Below the pieces are notes generated by a model. It was not told the DNA's origin, made no database searches, and saw nothing but the letters and a program-made list of their open reading frames with translations. Below, one piece after another: positions 26,530 to 37,000 of a stretch of 64,000 nt of DNA. Numbering within the stretch: position 1 is the first letter of the stretch; each line of letters starts with the position of its first letter. The translations under genes and the position numbers were made by a program. This DNA is from an uncultured bacterium (GTDB taxonomy: Bacteria; Krumholzibacteriota; Krumholzibacteriia; LZORAL124-64-63), in contig CALMJK010000017.1 of the NCBI GenBank assembly GCA_937864225.1, positions 62,001-126,000 of the forward strand, written 5' to 3'.

Positions 26530-27236
26530 CAGGCGCCGCCGATGAGATCCGACTGATCGAAGGACGGCGTGTCGCCCTGGACGCAGCGTTGAGCGGACTC
26601 GTCAGCGTGGGCGTGCTGGCGGTGGACGATTTCGTCGTGCGCGACGATCCGGGGCTCGCCGAGGCTCTGGCGGCCCGCTTCGCCGAACTGCGGGCGCGGC
26701 ACGCCGGACACACGCCCGCCGACATCCGCGAACTGGACGAGGCGCGACGGTTGTACCGGGCGGCCGGCGTCGATCCGACCCGAACGCGCCCGTCGTCAGA
26801 GGCCTTGCTGCGCAGAGCGCTCAAAGAACAGCCGCCCCCGCGCGTCAACAACGCCGTCGACGCGTGCAATTTGGCCTCGGTCACGTTCCTGCTGCCGATC
26901 GGGTTGTACGATCGAGACGCGGTGCGGGGCGACGCGATCGTGCGTCTCGGTTGCGAGGGCGACGAGCACGACGGCATCCGGAAAGGCCCCGTTCATCTCG
27001 CGGGCCGACTCGGTCTTTTCGATGCGCTGGGGCCCTTCGGTTCCCCGAGCAGCGACTCCCTGCGCACCTGCGTGCTTGAAGAGACGCGGCGGCTGCTGGC
27101 GGTCGTCTTCGCGACGGCCAGCTGCGCCCCGGCCACCATGCGCGGCCATCTCGACGTGCTGGCCGCCCTGCTGGTCGATCACGGCGGCGGCGCCGTCACG
27201 ACGCGGGCCGTGCTGGGCGGAGCCGCCGGTCACTGA
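26526..27236 (+). CDS. B3/B4 (PheRS beta-like) tRNA-binding-domain protein
   Basis: 236 residues. The sequence LRRALKEQPPPRVNNAVDACNLASVTFLLPIGLYD is characteristic of stand-alone B3/B4 domain proteins, related to the editing module of phenylalanyl-tRNA synthetase beta. A role in hydrolysing mischarged tRNA or similar esters is plausible but not shown. Its ATG overlaps the rmlB stop. Its last 7 bp overlap, tail to tail, the end of the CCA-adding enzyme gene. Confidence 0.85.
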   Translation: MTGAADEIRLIEGRRVALDAALSGLVSVGVLAVDDFVVRDDPGLAEALAARFAELRARHAGHTPADIRELDEARRLYRAAGVDPTRTRPSSEALLRRALKEQPPPRVNNAVDACNLASVTFLLPIGLYDRDAVRGDAIVRLGCEGDEHDGIRKGPVHLAGRLGLFDALGPFGSPSSDSLRTCVLEETRRLLAVVFATASCAPATMRGHLDVLAALLVDHGGGAVTTRAVLGGAAGH

Positions 27237-28588
27237 GGAATCGGGAACCGGCGCGTGACCCACGCGCGCGCCTGCGCCGCGTCGGCGATCTCGTGCTCCA
27301 ACTGCGCCGTCTCCAATTCGCGCAGGATGCGCCCCAGCAAGGGGCCCGCCTGATACCCCAAGGCCAGCAAATCATGCCCGCTCAGCAGCGGCGGTGGCCG
27401 CAGATCGTCCTGTGTCATCTCTGCCAACTTTTCCCGGCAGAATTCCCAGTGGCCGAGATCGCGATGGCTGCCGAGGCAATCGAGGCGGTGCAATTCCAGG
27501 TGCAGTTCGAAGCGCGGCTGGCGCAAGAAGCGTTTGAGCGTTGCGGGTCGCATCTGCCGCACCTGCATGAAGCGCAGGTGCTGTTCGACGAGATCGGCCG
27601 CCACCTCCACGTCCGCGATCGGCAGTCGCAGCTGGCGCCCGATGGCCATCGCCTGCCGCGCGCCCTGCCGGGCGTGCCCGTGGAAGCGGATGCGATCGGT
27701 CACCGTGAGCGTGGCCGGTTTGCCGATGTCGTGCAACAGGACCGCCAACCCCAGCGGCAGCGAGCGCGCCGGCGAGTGCCGGAACATCAGCAACGTGTGC
27801 GTCCAGACGTCGCCTTCGGGATGGAAATCGGGCGGCTGCGGCACGCCGCGCAGGGCGTCGACTTCCGGCATGACGAGCGCCAGCAGGCCGCTTTCAGCCA
27901 GGAGTTCCAGGCCGCTGGCCGGGTCGGGGCCCGTCAGCAGTCGCGCGATCTCCTGACCGACGCGTTCCGCGGCGATGCGCCTGATTCCCTCTCGCTCGGT
28001 GGCCAAGGCCGCGCGCGTCGACGGCTCCAGCGTCAGCCCGCACTGGGCGGCCAGACGGGGAGCTCGCAGCAGCCTCAGCGCGTCCTCGCGCAGGCGCGCC
28101 GCCGGATCGCCGACGGCCCGCAGGCACCGTCGGCGGCAGTCGGCCAGCCCGCCCACGGGATCTAGCAGCAGCCCTGCGGTGGGGTCGAGATACAGGGCGT
28201 TGACCGTGAAGTCGCGCCGACGGGCGTCCTCTGCCGGCGTCGCGGCGTACGCGATGCGATCGGGATGGCGGGCGTCGCCGTAGGCGCCCTCGACCCTGAA
28301 GGTGGCCGTTTCGACGGGCGCGTCTTCGGTGAAGACCAACACGACGGCGAACGCGGCCCCGACCAGGCGCGTGACGGGAAAGAGCGCGGTGATTTGCGCC
28401 GGCGTGGCGTCGGTCGCGACATCGAAGTCCCCCGGCGGACGCTCCAGCACCAGATCGCGCACGGCCCCGCCGACGAGGTAGGCCCGGTGGCTCGCCTCCT
28501 GCAGCCGGCGCACGACCGCCACGGCCGCCGCGGCGCTCGCGGGCAGCGTTCCAGTCCAGGCCTGAGAAGGGATTGCGGCTGGTTCCAT
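27230..28588 (-). CDS. CCA tRNA nucleotidyltransferase / poly(A) polymerase family with HD domain
   Basis: 452 residues. The class II nucleotidyltransferase head has GGAVRD and the DFD metal site (PPGDFDVATDA), then RRDFTVNALY and the RLREDALRLLRAPRLAAQ RNA-binding motif. An HD domain follows (LLHDIGKP). It adds or repairs the 3' CCA of tRNAs. The HD domain, as in E. coli Cca, suggests an added phosphohydrolase activity. It is convergent with the B3/B4 gene and divergent from the M28 peptidase. Confidence 0.93.
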   Translation of the reverse strand: MEPAAIPSQAWTGTLPASAAAAVAVVRRLQEASHRAYLVGGAVRDLVLERPPGDFDVATDATPAQITALFPVTRLVGAAFAVVLVFTEDAPVETATFRVEGAYGDARHPDRIAYAATPAEDARRRDFTVNALYLDPTAGLLLDPVGGLADCRRRCLRAVGDPAARLREDALRLLRAPRLAAQCGLTLEPSTRAALATEREGIRRIAAERVGQEIARLLTGPDPASGLELLAESGLLALVMPEVDALRGVPQPPDFHPEGDVWTHTLLMFRHSPARSLPLGLAVLLHDIGKPATLTVTDRIRFHGHARQGARQAMAIGRQLRLPIADVEVAADLVEQHLRFMQVRQMRPATLKRFLRQPRFELHLELHRLDCLGSHRDLGHWEFCREKLAEMTQDDLRPPPLLSGHDLLALGYQAGPLLGRILRELETAQLEHEIADAAQARAWVTRRFPIPQ

Positions 28589-28658
28589 GCGCCGATATTG
28601 TCAGAGTCGGGCCCGGCGATCAACGCCCGCGCTGCGGGCCGATCGAAAAGGAGTCGTC

Positions 28659-29963
28659 TTGCGTGTCCTGTCATCGCGCCGCCGCGTTCGCGGCGGCTGG
28701 CTCGCCGGGGTCGTGATCTGGGTTTTGGCCAGCGGCGTGGCGGCCGCGGCGGGGAACCGGCCGGCCTGTCCGGACACGGCGGCGCTGATCGCGCGCGTCC
28801 GCGCGCTCTGCTCGCCCGACTTCAAGGGTCGTGGCAATGGCACGCCCGAGGCGCTGGCCGCCGCGGAGAGCGTCACCGCCTGGTTCGCCGCGGCGGGCCT
28901 GGAAGCGGCGGGCGATGCGGGCGGGTGGCATCAGGATTTCGCGCTCAAGGGATCCGAAATGGAGGGGCTGGCCGCCCGCAATGTCTGCGGCCGCCTGCCC
29001 GGCCGGGGTCGCCTGACAGGGCGATGGCTGGTCGTGGGCGCGCATTACGATCACCTCGGCGCTGCTGCCGGAGGTCTGCCGGATGCTTACCACCCGGGCG
29101 CCGATGACAATGCCTCGGGAGTCGCCGTCCTGTGCGAATTGGCGCACATGTTGAGGGGAGAGGGCGCCGCGGACCCGCGGCCCGCTCGCGGCGTGGTGTT
29201 CGTCGCCTTCGCGGGGGAAGAGATCGGGCTGCAGGGTTCGCGATGGTTCGTCGAGCATCTGCCCATGGCCCGCGATTCCGTGGACGCCATGATCAATCTC
29301 GATTCCGTGGGGAGGCTGCGCGAGGGACGGCTGTACGTGGCCGGCGTGGGTTCCGCCGAGGCGCTGCGGGAACTGGTCGAGGGGGCCGGCGTGGCGAACG
29401 ACTTGCGCCTGGAGATCAGCCGTGGCGGTTGGGACGCCGGCGACCACGTGTCATTCCTGAACGCGCGGATGCCCGCGCTGTTCCTGATGACGGGACCGCA
29501 CGCCCAGTACCACACGCGCGCCGATGATTGGCGGCTCGTGAGCTCCGAGGGGCTGGCGCGCGTGGCGAGGCTGGCGCGGGATCTCGTGGCGAGCTTGCGG
29601 ACGCATGAAGGATCGCTGGTCTACACGGACGTCGAAGGCCCGCCGCCCGCGCGCCCGCGAGTCGGCGCGCCATCCGCCGAGGATCGTCGAGCCTGGTTCG
29701 GGATCATGCCCGACTTTGTCGAGAGCGCCGAAGGCGTGAGAGTGGCCGGTGTCCTGCCGGACAGCCCCGCCGCGCAGGCTGGCCTCGCCCCGGGGGACGT
29801 GATCGTCGCGTTCGACGGGCGCGGAGTCGGGAATCTGCAAGACTACACGCTCGCGCTCAGGGCGCGCGCGCCTGGCGACGAGGTGGTCGTCGAACTGCAA
29901 AGAGGCGCGCAACTGCTGCGATTGACCGTCGTCCTGGCCGCCCGCGCCGAGAAACGTCCCTGA
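28659..29963 (+). CDS. Secreted M28-family metallopeptidase with C-terminal PDZ domain
   Basis: 434 residues. The best start is TTG 28659, with AAGGAG at 28648-28653; a longer frame opens at 28587. A signal peptide (GGWLAGVVIWVLASGVAAAAG) is followed by the M28 zinc peptidase: HYDH (His 129), GADDNASG (Asp 149/150), FAGEEIG (Glu 187/188), NLDSVGR and HAQYHTRADDW. A PDZ domain (about 350-430; GVLPDSPAAQAGLAPGDVIVAFDG) closes the protein. It is probably a periplasmic or outer-membrane aminopeptidase that recognises C-termini through PDZ. Confidence 0.93.
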   Translation: MRVLSSRRRVRGGWLAGVVIWVLASGVAAAAGNRPACPDTAALIARVRALCSPDFKGRGNGTPEALAAAESVTAWFAAAGLEAAGDAGGWHQDFALKGSEMEGLAARNVCGRLPGRGRLTGRWLVVGAHYDHLGAAAGGLPDAYHPGADDNASGVAVLCELAHMLRGEGAADPRPARGVVFVAFAGEEIGLQGSRWFVEHLPMARDSVDAMINLDSVGRLREGRLYVAGVGSAEALRELVEGAGVANDLRLEISRGGWDAGDHVSFLNARMPALFLMTGPHAQYHTRADDWRLVSSEGLARVARLARDLVASLRTHEGSLVYTDVEGPPPARPRVGAPSAEDRRAWFGIMPDFVESAEGVRVAGVLPDSPAAQAGLAPGDVIVAFDGRGVGNLQDYTLALRARAPGDEVVVELQRGAQLLRLTVVLAARAEKRP

Positions 29964-29967
29964 TCCG

Positions 29968-31761
29968 CTAGAATCGGCCCTCGGCGGCGTACATGGCGTC
30001 GATCTGAGCCCTGTACTTTTCCTGCACCACTCGCCGGCGAACCTTCATCGTGGGGGTCAGCTCTCCGTCCTCGAGCGTAAAATCGTGATCCAGGATCACG
30101 CAGCGTTTCACCTGTTCGAAGCTCGACAGAGTCGCATTGACGCGCGCCAGCTGGCGATCGTACATCGCCACGATCTCCGGGTGCTTGACCAATCCCGACA
30201 GGTCTGTGAAGCCTATCTTGCGTCGGTTGGCGTATTTGACGAGGTTCTCGAAGTTCGGGACCAGCAGGCACGCCAAGTACGGGCGCCGGTCGCCGATCAC
30301 CATGACCTGGCTGACGTACCGATTGTGCTTGAACGAGTTCTCGATCGGCTGCGGGGCGACGTTCTTGCCGCCGGCGGTGATGATCAGGTCCTTCTTGCGG
30401 TCGGTTATGTAGAGAAATCCGTCCGCGTCCAGATGGCCGATGTCCCCCGTGTGCAGCCAACCCTGGTCGTCGATCGTCTCGCGCGTGGCGGCGGGATTGT
30501 TGTAATAGCCCGGCATGATCTGCGGGCCGCGCGCCAAAATTTCGCCGTCCTGTGCGATCCGGATCTCGGTTCCGGGAAGCGCCGGCCCCACGCTCCCGAT
30601 CCGAAAATGCTCGAAGGTGTTCGCCGCCAGCACGGGCGAGCTTTCTGTCAGTCCGTAGCCCTCCAAGATGACCATCCCGGCGGCATAGAAGAATTCGTTG
30701 ATGTCCGGAGCGAGCGGCGCTCCACCCGAGACGAAGAAGCGCAGCCGCCCGCCAGTCCGAGCGCGCAGCTTGCTGAACACCAGCCGATCCGCGACACGGA
30801 ACTTGGTCCCGATCCACCAGTGGATGGGCTTCCTCTCCCGCTTGAGACGGCCGTACCGCTCGCCCTGCCGCTTTGCCCAGAAGAAGAGATGCTTGCGTAT
30901 CGCCGGGCCCGCGAGCGCCGTGCCGAGCACGCGAGCGTAGATCTTTTCGAAGAGCCGCGGCACGCTCACCACGACCGTCGGGCGCACGACAAGCAGGTCC
31001 TGCGGCACGGTGTCCACGCCTTCGGCGTAGGCGATGCCTGCTCCGGCGTTGAGCATCAAGTAGAAACCGCCCATGCGTTCCAGCACGTGCGAGAGCGGCA
31101 GGAAGGAAAGGGCGCGGTCCTTGGGCCCCACCAGAGCGAGTCCGTCGGCGGCCAGCACGTTGGACACGAAATTGCCGTGCGTGAGCAGCACACCCTTGGG
31201 TGAGCCTGTCGTGCCTGATGTGTAGATGATGCTCGCGATGTCGTGCTTCGCCAGCGCGACGGGCGGCAGGTCACCCTGTTCCTGGAGCAGACGCTGCCCG
31301 CGCGTGATCAATTCCTCCATCGTCACAGCGCCGGGCAGAGATACCGGATCGAAGCTGACGACATGGCGCAAAAACGGCAGTCGCGCTCGCACGGCCGCGA
31401 TCTTCTCGGCTTGGGCCGGGCCGGACAGCAGGATGATCTCCGGCCGGCAGTCCTCCAGGATCCAAGCGATGGCTTCCGGCATCAAAGAAGGGTAGAGGGG
31501 GATGTCGATGGCGCCCAGGCCGAGCACCGCGAGGTCCGCCAACGCCCACTCGAACCGATTCTCCGCCAGGATGGCAACCTTGTGGCCATGTCCGACGCCC
31601 AGTTCCGCCAGCGCGCGGCCCAGCGCCTTTACCTTTTCCCAGGCCGCTTGCGAGGAGATGTTCACATATCGTCCCGATGCGCTCTTGTAGGAAAAGCAGT
31701 CGCTGCGCGGGTGTTCTCTAACCACTTTCTCGAAAAGCTCGGGGATGGTCTGGATGGGCAT
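29968..31761 (-). CDS. Long-chain acyl-CoA synthetase (AMP-forming)
   Basis: 597 residues. The AMP-binding motif YTSGTTGSPKGVLLTHGN, GYGLTESSP, HTGDIGHLDADGFLYITDRKKDLI and a C-terminal Lys (TPTMKVRRR) identify a FadD15-type long-chain fatty acid-CoA ligase. It activates fatty acids with ATP and CoA. ATG 31761 was chosen because GGAG precedes it; an upstream in-frame extension has no coding character. It converges with the M28 gene (4 bp) and diverges from the RMD-like gene. Confidence 0.95.
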   Translation of the reverse strand: MPIQTIPELFEKVVREHPRSDCFSYKSASGRYVNISSQAAWEKVKALGRALAELGVGHGHKVAILAENRFEWALADLAVLGLGAIDIPLYPSLMPEAIAWILEDCRPEIILLSGPAQAEKIAAVRARLPFLRHVVSFDPVSLPGAVTMEELITRGQRLLQEQGDLPPVALAKHDIASIIYTSGTTGSPKGVLLTHGNFVSNVLAADGLALVGPKDRALSFLPLSHVLERMGGFYLMLNAGAGIAYAEGVDTVPQDLLVVRPTVVVSVPRLFEKIYARVLGTALAGPAIRKHLFFWAKRQGERYGRLKRERKPIHWWIGTKFRVADRLVFSKLRARTGGRLRFFVSGGAPLAPDINEFFYAAGMVILEGYGLTESSPVLAANTFEHFRIGSVGPALPGTEIRIAQDGEILARGPQIMPGYYNNPAATRETIDDQGWLHTGDIGHLDADGFLYITDRKKDLIITAGGKNVAPQPIENSFKHNRYVSQVMVIGDRRPYLACLLVPNFENLVKYANRRKIGFTDLSGLVKHPEIVAMYDRQLARVNATLSSFEQVKRCVILDHDFTLEDGELTPTMKVRRRVVQEKYRAQIDAMYAAEGRF

Positions 31762-31817
31762 GAGCGGCTCCATTCGTGCGGACGCGGGTCGGCGGGGCCA
31801 GGCCGGCGGGTGGCTGT

Positions 31818-31854
31818 TGACAACCGCTAGCATGCCGTGGAATCGTGTGTCAAC
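31818..31854. promoter_or_regulatory. Divergent promoter region with facing TTGACA elements
   Basis: TTGACA at 31818-31823 (plus) and its mirror TGTCAA at 31849-31854 (TTGACA on the minus strand) face each other between the acyl-CoA ligase and the RMD-like gene. The matching -10 hexamers are poor on both sides, so this could instead be an inverted operator. Confidence 0.3.
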
Positions 31855-31885
31855 TTCGTCCCTGCAAATGACCGGAGGTTTCGCC

Positions 31886-32725
31886 ATGATGCAAGGCCTG
31901 ACGCGAGTCGCGCCCCTTCGCTCACTGGCCCGCTGGGCGGTAATGCTGGGCGCGGCGGCCGCGCTTTTCGCCCTCATCCCGCAGGCGTCCCGCGCGGAGG
32001 TCGATGAGCTCGACGCCTGCGACGCCGCCTACGCCGCGCTCGATTTGGCCGGTTCGCGGGCCGCGGCGGAGTCTGTCCTCGCGCAGGGCGGAGGTGGATA
32101 TGAGGCCCGTTGGCGCTTGGCGCGCGTTCTGATCGACCTGGGCAATCGCGAAACCGATAAACCGACTCGCGAGGGGCTCTACGCTGCGGCGGAACGGAAC
32201 GCGCGCGCGGCGGTGGCGGCGCGGCCCGACGACACCTGGGGGCACCACTACCTGGCCGTGGCGATCGGGCGCCTCGCCCTGAGCGCCGGCGGCAAGAAGA
32301 AGATCAACATGTCCAAGGAAGTGCGCGACGAGGCGCAGCGGGCCGTGGAACTCGACCCCGAGAATGATCGCGCCCTGCACGTTCTCGGGCGCTGGAATCG
32401 GGAAATCGCCGGCCTGAGCCCGTTTTTGAAGCTCGCCGCCAAGGTTGTCTATGGCGGTGTTCCGTCGGGGGCCTCGCACGAGAAGGCCGTCGAATATTTC
32501 GAGCGCGCAATGGCCATCGCGCCGCAGCGCATCAGCCACCAACTGGAATTGGGTGTCACGTTCCTGGAACTCGATCAGCACGACCGGGCAATCCGCCTTT
32601 TCGAATCGGTTCTGGCCTTGCCGTTGAGCGAGCCCAACGATGCCGACTATCGCCTGCAGGCCGAGCGAAATCTCCAGAAGGCGCGGCAGCAGGCGGCGCA
32701 GCCGAAGAGGGACGTTTCACGCTGA
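31886..32725 (+). CDS. RMD-like TPR protein, secreted
   Basis: 279 residues. The ATG at 31886 has GGAGG at 31874-31878; an adjacent ATG at 31889 is equally possible. It has a signal peptide (AVMLGAAAALFALIPQASRA), then TPR helices. HHYLAVAIGRLALSAGGKKKINMSKEVRDEAQRAVELDPENDRALHVLGRW and GAS-EKAVEYFERAMAIAPQ resemble the 'regulator of microtubule dynamics' TPR family, which in bacteria is of unknown function. It is probably a periplasmic scaffold. Its stop overlaps the mutY start (TGATG). Confidence 0.85.
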   Translation: MMQGLTRVAPLRSLARWAVMLGAAAALFALIPQASRAEVDELDACDAAYAALDLAGSRAAAESVLAQGGGGYEARWRLARVLIDLGNRETDKPTREGLYAAAERNARAAVAARPDDTWGHHYLAVAIGRLALSAGGKKKINMSKEVRDEAQRAVELDPENDRALHVLGRWNREIAGLSPFLKLAAKVVYGGVPSGASHEKAVEYFERAMAIAPQRISHQLELGVTFLELDQHDRAIRLFESVLALPLSEPNDADYRLQAERNLQKARQQAAQPKRDVSR

Positions 32726-33930
32726 TGGGAAACGCTGCGGTCGGCGCGGCGCGAGGCGCGCCCGCGCCGCGCGCACCGCGGCCGCGCCTGGCAGCGGGGC
32801 TGCGGCGGCGCTTGCTTGCCTGGTACGACGAATCACGGCGAGATCTGCCTTGGCGCGGCCACCCCACGCTTTACGGCACTTGGATCGCGGAAACCATGCT
32901 CCAGCAGACGACTGTGGTCGCGGCAGCCCCGTGCTGGGAGCGTTTTCTGGCGCGTTTCCCCGACGTGCGCGCGTTGGCCGCGGCCGACGAAGCCGACGTC
33001 CTGTGCGCCTGGTCGGGCCTGGGCTACTACCGGCGCGCGCGCGATCTGCACGCGGCTGCCCGCCTGATCGTCGCGAAAGCGAACGGCAGGCTGCCGCGCA
33101 CGCGAAACGCCTGGCAGGAATTGCCCGGTGTCGGGCCCTACACCGCGGGCGCCATTGCGAGCATCGCGCTGGGCGAGATCGTTCCGGCCGTGGATGCCAA
33201 CGCCAGGCGCGTTTTGGTGCGCCTGCTCTGCGCCGCGCCGGAGGAGGCAAGCGCCCTGCGGGGCCGCGCGCTGGAAGCCGTGGCGGCCGCGCTGGTGGAT
33301 CCCCACCGGCCGGGCGACTGGAACCAGGCGTTGATGGATCTGGCGACGGCCGTCTGCCGGCCCGGGGCGCCCGCTTGCTCGATCTGTCCCTTGAGCGGCC
33401 AATGCCGGGCGCGGGCGGCGGGGATCGCGGCCGTGGTGCCGCCTGCCGCGGCGCGCCGCGCGCCCGTGGCGGTCCGACTTTCGCTGCTCGTGCTGGAGAT
33501 GGCGGGAGCGATCCTGCTCGTGCCCCCCGGCACGGCGCCGCTCGCGTCGCTGCCGGTGGCGTCTCGTTCGGTGCGCGACGATTTCAAGCCGCTTTATCGG
33601 GGACTGTTCGGACTGCCGGCGACGCCTTGGTACGCCGCCCGCGACGCGGAGATCGGGCGGGACGACGGCTTCGCGCGGCTCGCCGCGCGGGCTTGGCGCG
33701 ACTGGGCGGGATTGGCGCGCGGAGCCGCCGGATCCGTCGGCGAGGCCGGGACCGTCAAGCATGCCATCACGACCTTCCGGCTGGACGTGGCGGTCACACG
33801 GCTGCAATGGCTCGACAAGGAGACGCCGGCGGTATGTCCGGCGGGATCGGTCTGGAGACGGCCCGACGGGCCGTTTCCCCCGCTGTCCAGCCTTGCGACG
33901 AAGGCGCTGCGTTGCGCGGGCGTGACGTGA
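32725..33930 (+). CDS. mutY: A/G-specific adenine glycosylase
   Basis: 401 residues. The catalytic Glu is in ETMLQQTTV, the helix-hairpin-helix in ELPGVGPYTAGAIASIAL, and the catalytic Asp in VPAVDANARRV. The 4Fe-4S motif C-x6-C-x2-C-x5-C is complete (CRPGAPACSICPLSGQC). A C-terminal NUDIX-like domain (about 240-390) recognises 8-oxoG but is loosely conserved here. It removes adenine mispaired with 8-oxoguanine. It is translationally coupled to the upstream TPR gene. Confidence 0.96.
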   Translation: MGNAAVGAARGAPAPRAPRPRLAAGLRRRLLAWYDESRRDLPWRGHPTLYGTWIAETMLQQTTVVAAAPCWERFLARFPDVRALAAADEADVLCAWSGLGYYRRARDLHAAARLIVAKANGRLPRTRNAWQELPGVGPYTAGAIASIALGEIVPAVDANARRVLVRLLCAAPEEASALRGRALEAVAAALVDPHRPGDWNQALMDLATAVCRPGAPACSICPLSGQCRARAAGIAAVVPPAAARRAPVAVRLSLLVLEMAGAILLVPPGTAPLASLPVASRSVRDDFKPLYRGLFGLPATPWYAARDAEIGRDDGFARLAARAWRDWAGLARGAAGSVGEAGTVKHAITTFRLDVAVTRLQWLDKETPAVCPAGSVWRRPDGPFPPLSSLATKALRCAGVT

Positions 33931-34054
33931 GCGGCGCGCGCGCAGCGCGGCGGTCCGCGGATTGCCCGCGGGCAACGGCTCGGGTATCATCGCGCTCGAG
34001 GACGATCACCGGTGTTTCGGCGAGGTGGGCAAGGGCCCTCGCCGGGGAGGTCGC

Positions 34055-37000
34055 ATGGACCGTTTGGCCGCGGCACCGATGAGGGCGGCTCGCCTGCGCT
34101 ACGTGACGGCGGCGGCTCTCTTCGACGGGCATGACGCTTCGATCAACATCATCCGCCGCCTGCTTCAGGAGTCGGGCGCCGAAGTCATCCACCTCGGCCA
34201 TAACCGCTCCGTGCCGGACGTGGTCACCGCGGCCCTCCAGGAGGATGTCGATGCGGTGGCCGTCAGCAGCTACCAGGGTGGGCACATGGAGTATTTCCGC
34301 TACCTGCGGCGGCAACTCGACGACAGGGGCCTGAACCATGTGAAGATTTTCGGGGGTGGCGGCGGCGTGATCATCCCCGCGGAGATCGAGGCTCTGCATG
34401 CCGAGGATGTGGCGCGGATCTATTCCCCGGACGACGGTCGGATCCTCGGCCTGACCGGGATGATTGCGGACATGAACGAACGCACAAGGGCGGCGGTGGC
34501 GGCCCGTCCCGCTGGACTGCCCGCGCGCGACGCGGCGCGGCCCGCGGCCGAGGACGTCTCGTTCGCCCGCGCGCTCACCTTGGCGGAGTTGGGCGAACGG
34601 CCCTCGCCGCCAGCCGACCTCACGCCGTCGCCCGGGCGCGCCGCCGTCGTCGGCCTGACCGGCACCGGGGGGGCAGGGAAGAGCTCGCTCGCGGACGAGC
34701 TCGTCCGTCGTTACCTGCGGGCCAATCCAGGGCATTGCCTCGCGCTCTTCGCGGTCGATCCGAGCAAGCGGCGCACCGGTGGCGCCCTGCTCGGCGACCG
34801 CATTCGCATGAATGCGGTCTACGATCCGCGCTGCTTCCTGCGCAGTTTCGCCACGCGCGGAGCCCGGGGCGAGTTGAGCGCGGCGGTCGGACAGGCCATC
34901 GCCTTGGCGCGCGCGTGGGGCTTCGACCTGATCATGGTCGAGACCAGCGGCATCGGTCAGGGCGATTCGGCCATCAGCGAGGTGAGCGATATCGCACTTT
35001 ACGCGATGACCAGCGAATTCGGCGCCGCCACGCAGCTCGAGAAGATCGACATGATCGATTTCGCTCACGTCATCGTCGTGAACAAGTTCGAACGTCCTGG
35101 CGCCCTGGACGCCATGCGCGACGTGCGCAAGCAGTTCCGTCGCAGCCGCAACGACTTCGCCACCCCGGACGAGCAGCTGCCCGTTTTCGGCACGGTGGCC
35201 AGCCGATTCAACGACGCGGGAGTCAATGCGCTGTTCGGATACCTCGCGCGCCTGCTGACGCACGTGCGAGCGGGTCGTTCCTTGTCCGAGGCGCTGGCCG
35301 ATCCCGCCCACGAGCCGCGCGCGACGCCCGAGGTCTGCGCGCTGATCCCGCGCCGTCGAGTCGGTTATCTCGGCGAGATCGCGCAAGCCGTGCGAGGCTA
35401 CCACCGGCGCGCAGAGGACGACGCGCGGACCGTGCGTCGGCACCAAGCGCTCCTGGCGGCCCTGAACGAACTCGGCGCGACCGACGGGGGGGACGGTCCG
35501 GCCGCGGCCGCCCTGCGCGAGCGGATCGTCGAGACCGGAACGGCCGCGCGCGCGGCCTGGGACGAAGTGAAGGACTGGGAGGCGCTGGTCGAGCGCTACG
35601 CGCAGGAAGAGATCGTCTTCCGCGTCCGCGATCGCGAGATCCGAACCGCGACGCACGTGCGGACCCTGGCCGGCCTGAGCCTGCCCCGGGTGGCATTGCC
35701 GGCGCTGGCCGACGCCGGGGACCGCCTGCTCTTTCTGCGGCGCGAGAATCTCCCTGGAAGTTTCCCGTTCACCGCCGGCGTTTTCCCCTTCAAGCGCGCC
35801 GACGAAGAGCCGCGCCGTCAGTTCGCGGGAGAGGGCTCGCCCGCCCGCACGAACCAACGTTTTCATTATCTGAGCCGCAACGACGAGGCCAAGCGCTTGA
35901 GCACGGCCTTCGACAGTCTCACGCTCTACGGCGAGGATCCCGACGCGCGACCGGACATCTTCGGCAAGATCGGCGAAGGCGGAGTGTCGATCTGCACGCT
36001 CGACGACATGAAGACGTTGTACGCGGGATTCGACCTCTGCCATCCAAACACCAGCGTTTCGATGACGATCAACGGCCCGGCGCCGATCATCTTGGCGATG
36101 TTCTTCAACACGGCGGTCGACCAACAGGTGACGCGGCGGGAAGCCGAACTCGGCCGCCCCATCACGGATGCTGAGCGCGGCGAACTCGTGTCGATGACCC
36201 TCGCGAGTGTTCGCGGCACCGTGCAGGCCGACATCCTCAAGGAGGATCAGGCCCAGAATACCTGCATCTTCTCGACGGAGTTCGCGCTGCGCATGATGGG
36301 CGACGTGCAGGAGTACTTCAACGCGAACGGCGTAAGGAATTACTATTCCGTCTCGATCAGCGGGTACCACATCGCCGAGGCCGGAGCCAATCCGATCAGC
36401 CAGCTCGCCTTCACCTTGGCCAACGGATTCACCTACGTGGAAGCGTGGCGAGCGCGCGGCATGGACGTGGACACCTTCGCCGGCAACCTTTCCTTCTTCT
36501 TCAGCAACGGTCTGGACGCCGAGTACACCGTGATCGGTCGGGTCGCGCGCAGGATCTGGGCCATCGCGATGCGCGACGTCTACGGCGCGGACGAGCGCAG
36601 CCAGAAGCTGAAATACCACATTCAGACCTCGGGTCGTTCGCTGCACGCGCAGGAAGTCGACTTCAACGACATCCGCACGACGCTTCAGGCGTTGATGGCC
36701 ATCTTCGACAACTGCAATTCACTCCACACCAACTCGTTCGACGAGGCGATCACGACGCCGAGCGAGGAGTCGGTGCGGCGCGCCATGGCGATCCAACTCA
36801 TCATCGGCCGGGAGCTGGGCTGGGCCAAGTGCGAGAACCCTCTGCAGGGAGCGGCGCTCATCGATCTCCTGACGAACCTGGTGGAGGAAGCCGTCCTGAC
36901 GGAATTCGACCGCCTCGACGCCCGGGGTGGCGTCTTGGGTGCAATGGAGACTCAATATCAACGGGGGCGGATCCAGGAGGAGAGCCTGCTGTACGAACAC

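Noticed and set aside
27230-27236. Seven-base tail-to-tail overlap of two genes as a sign of a frameshift
   Set aside because: Both C-termini are of normal length for their families; short convergent overlaps are common in compact genomes.
33794-36646. A 950-residue open frame on the minus strand
   Set aside because: It is antisense to the well-supported icmF gene; its composition is typical of GC-rich shadow frames and no family is recognisable.
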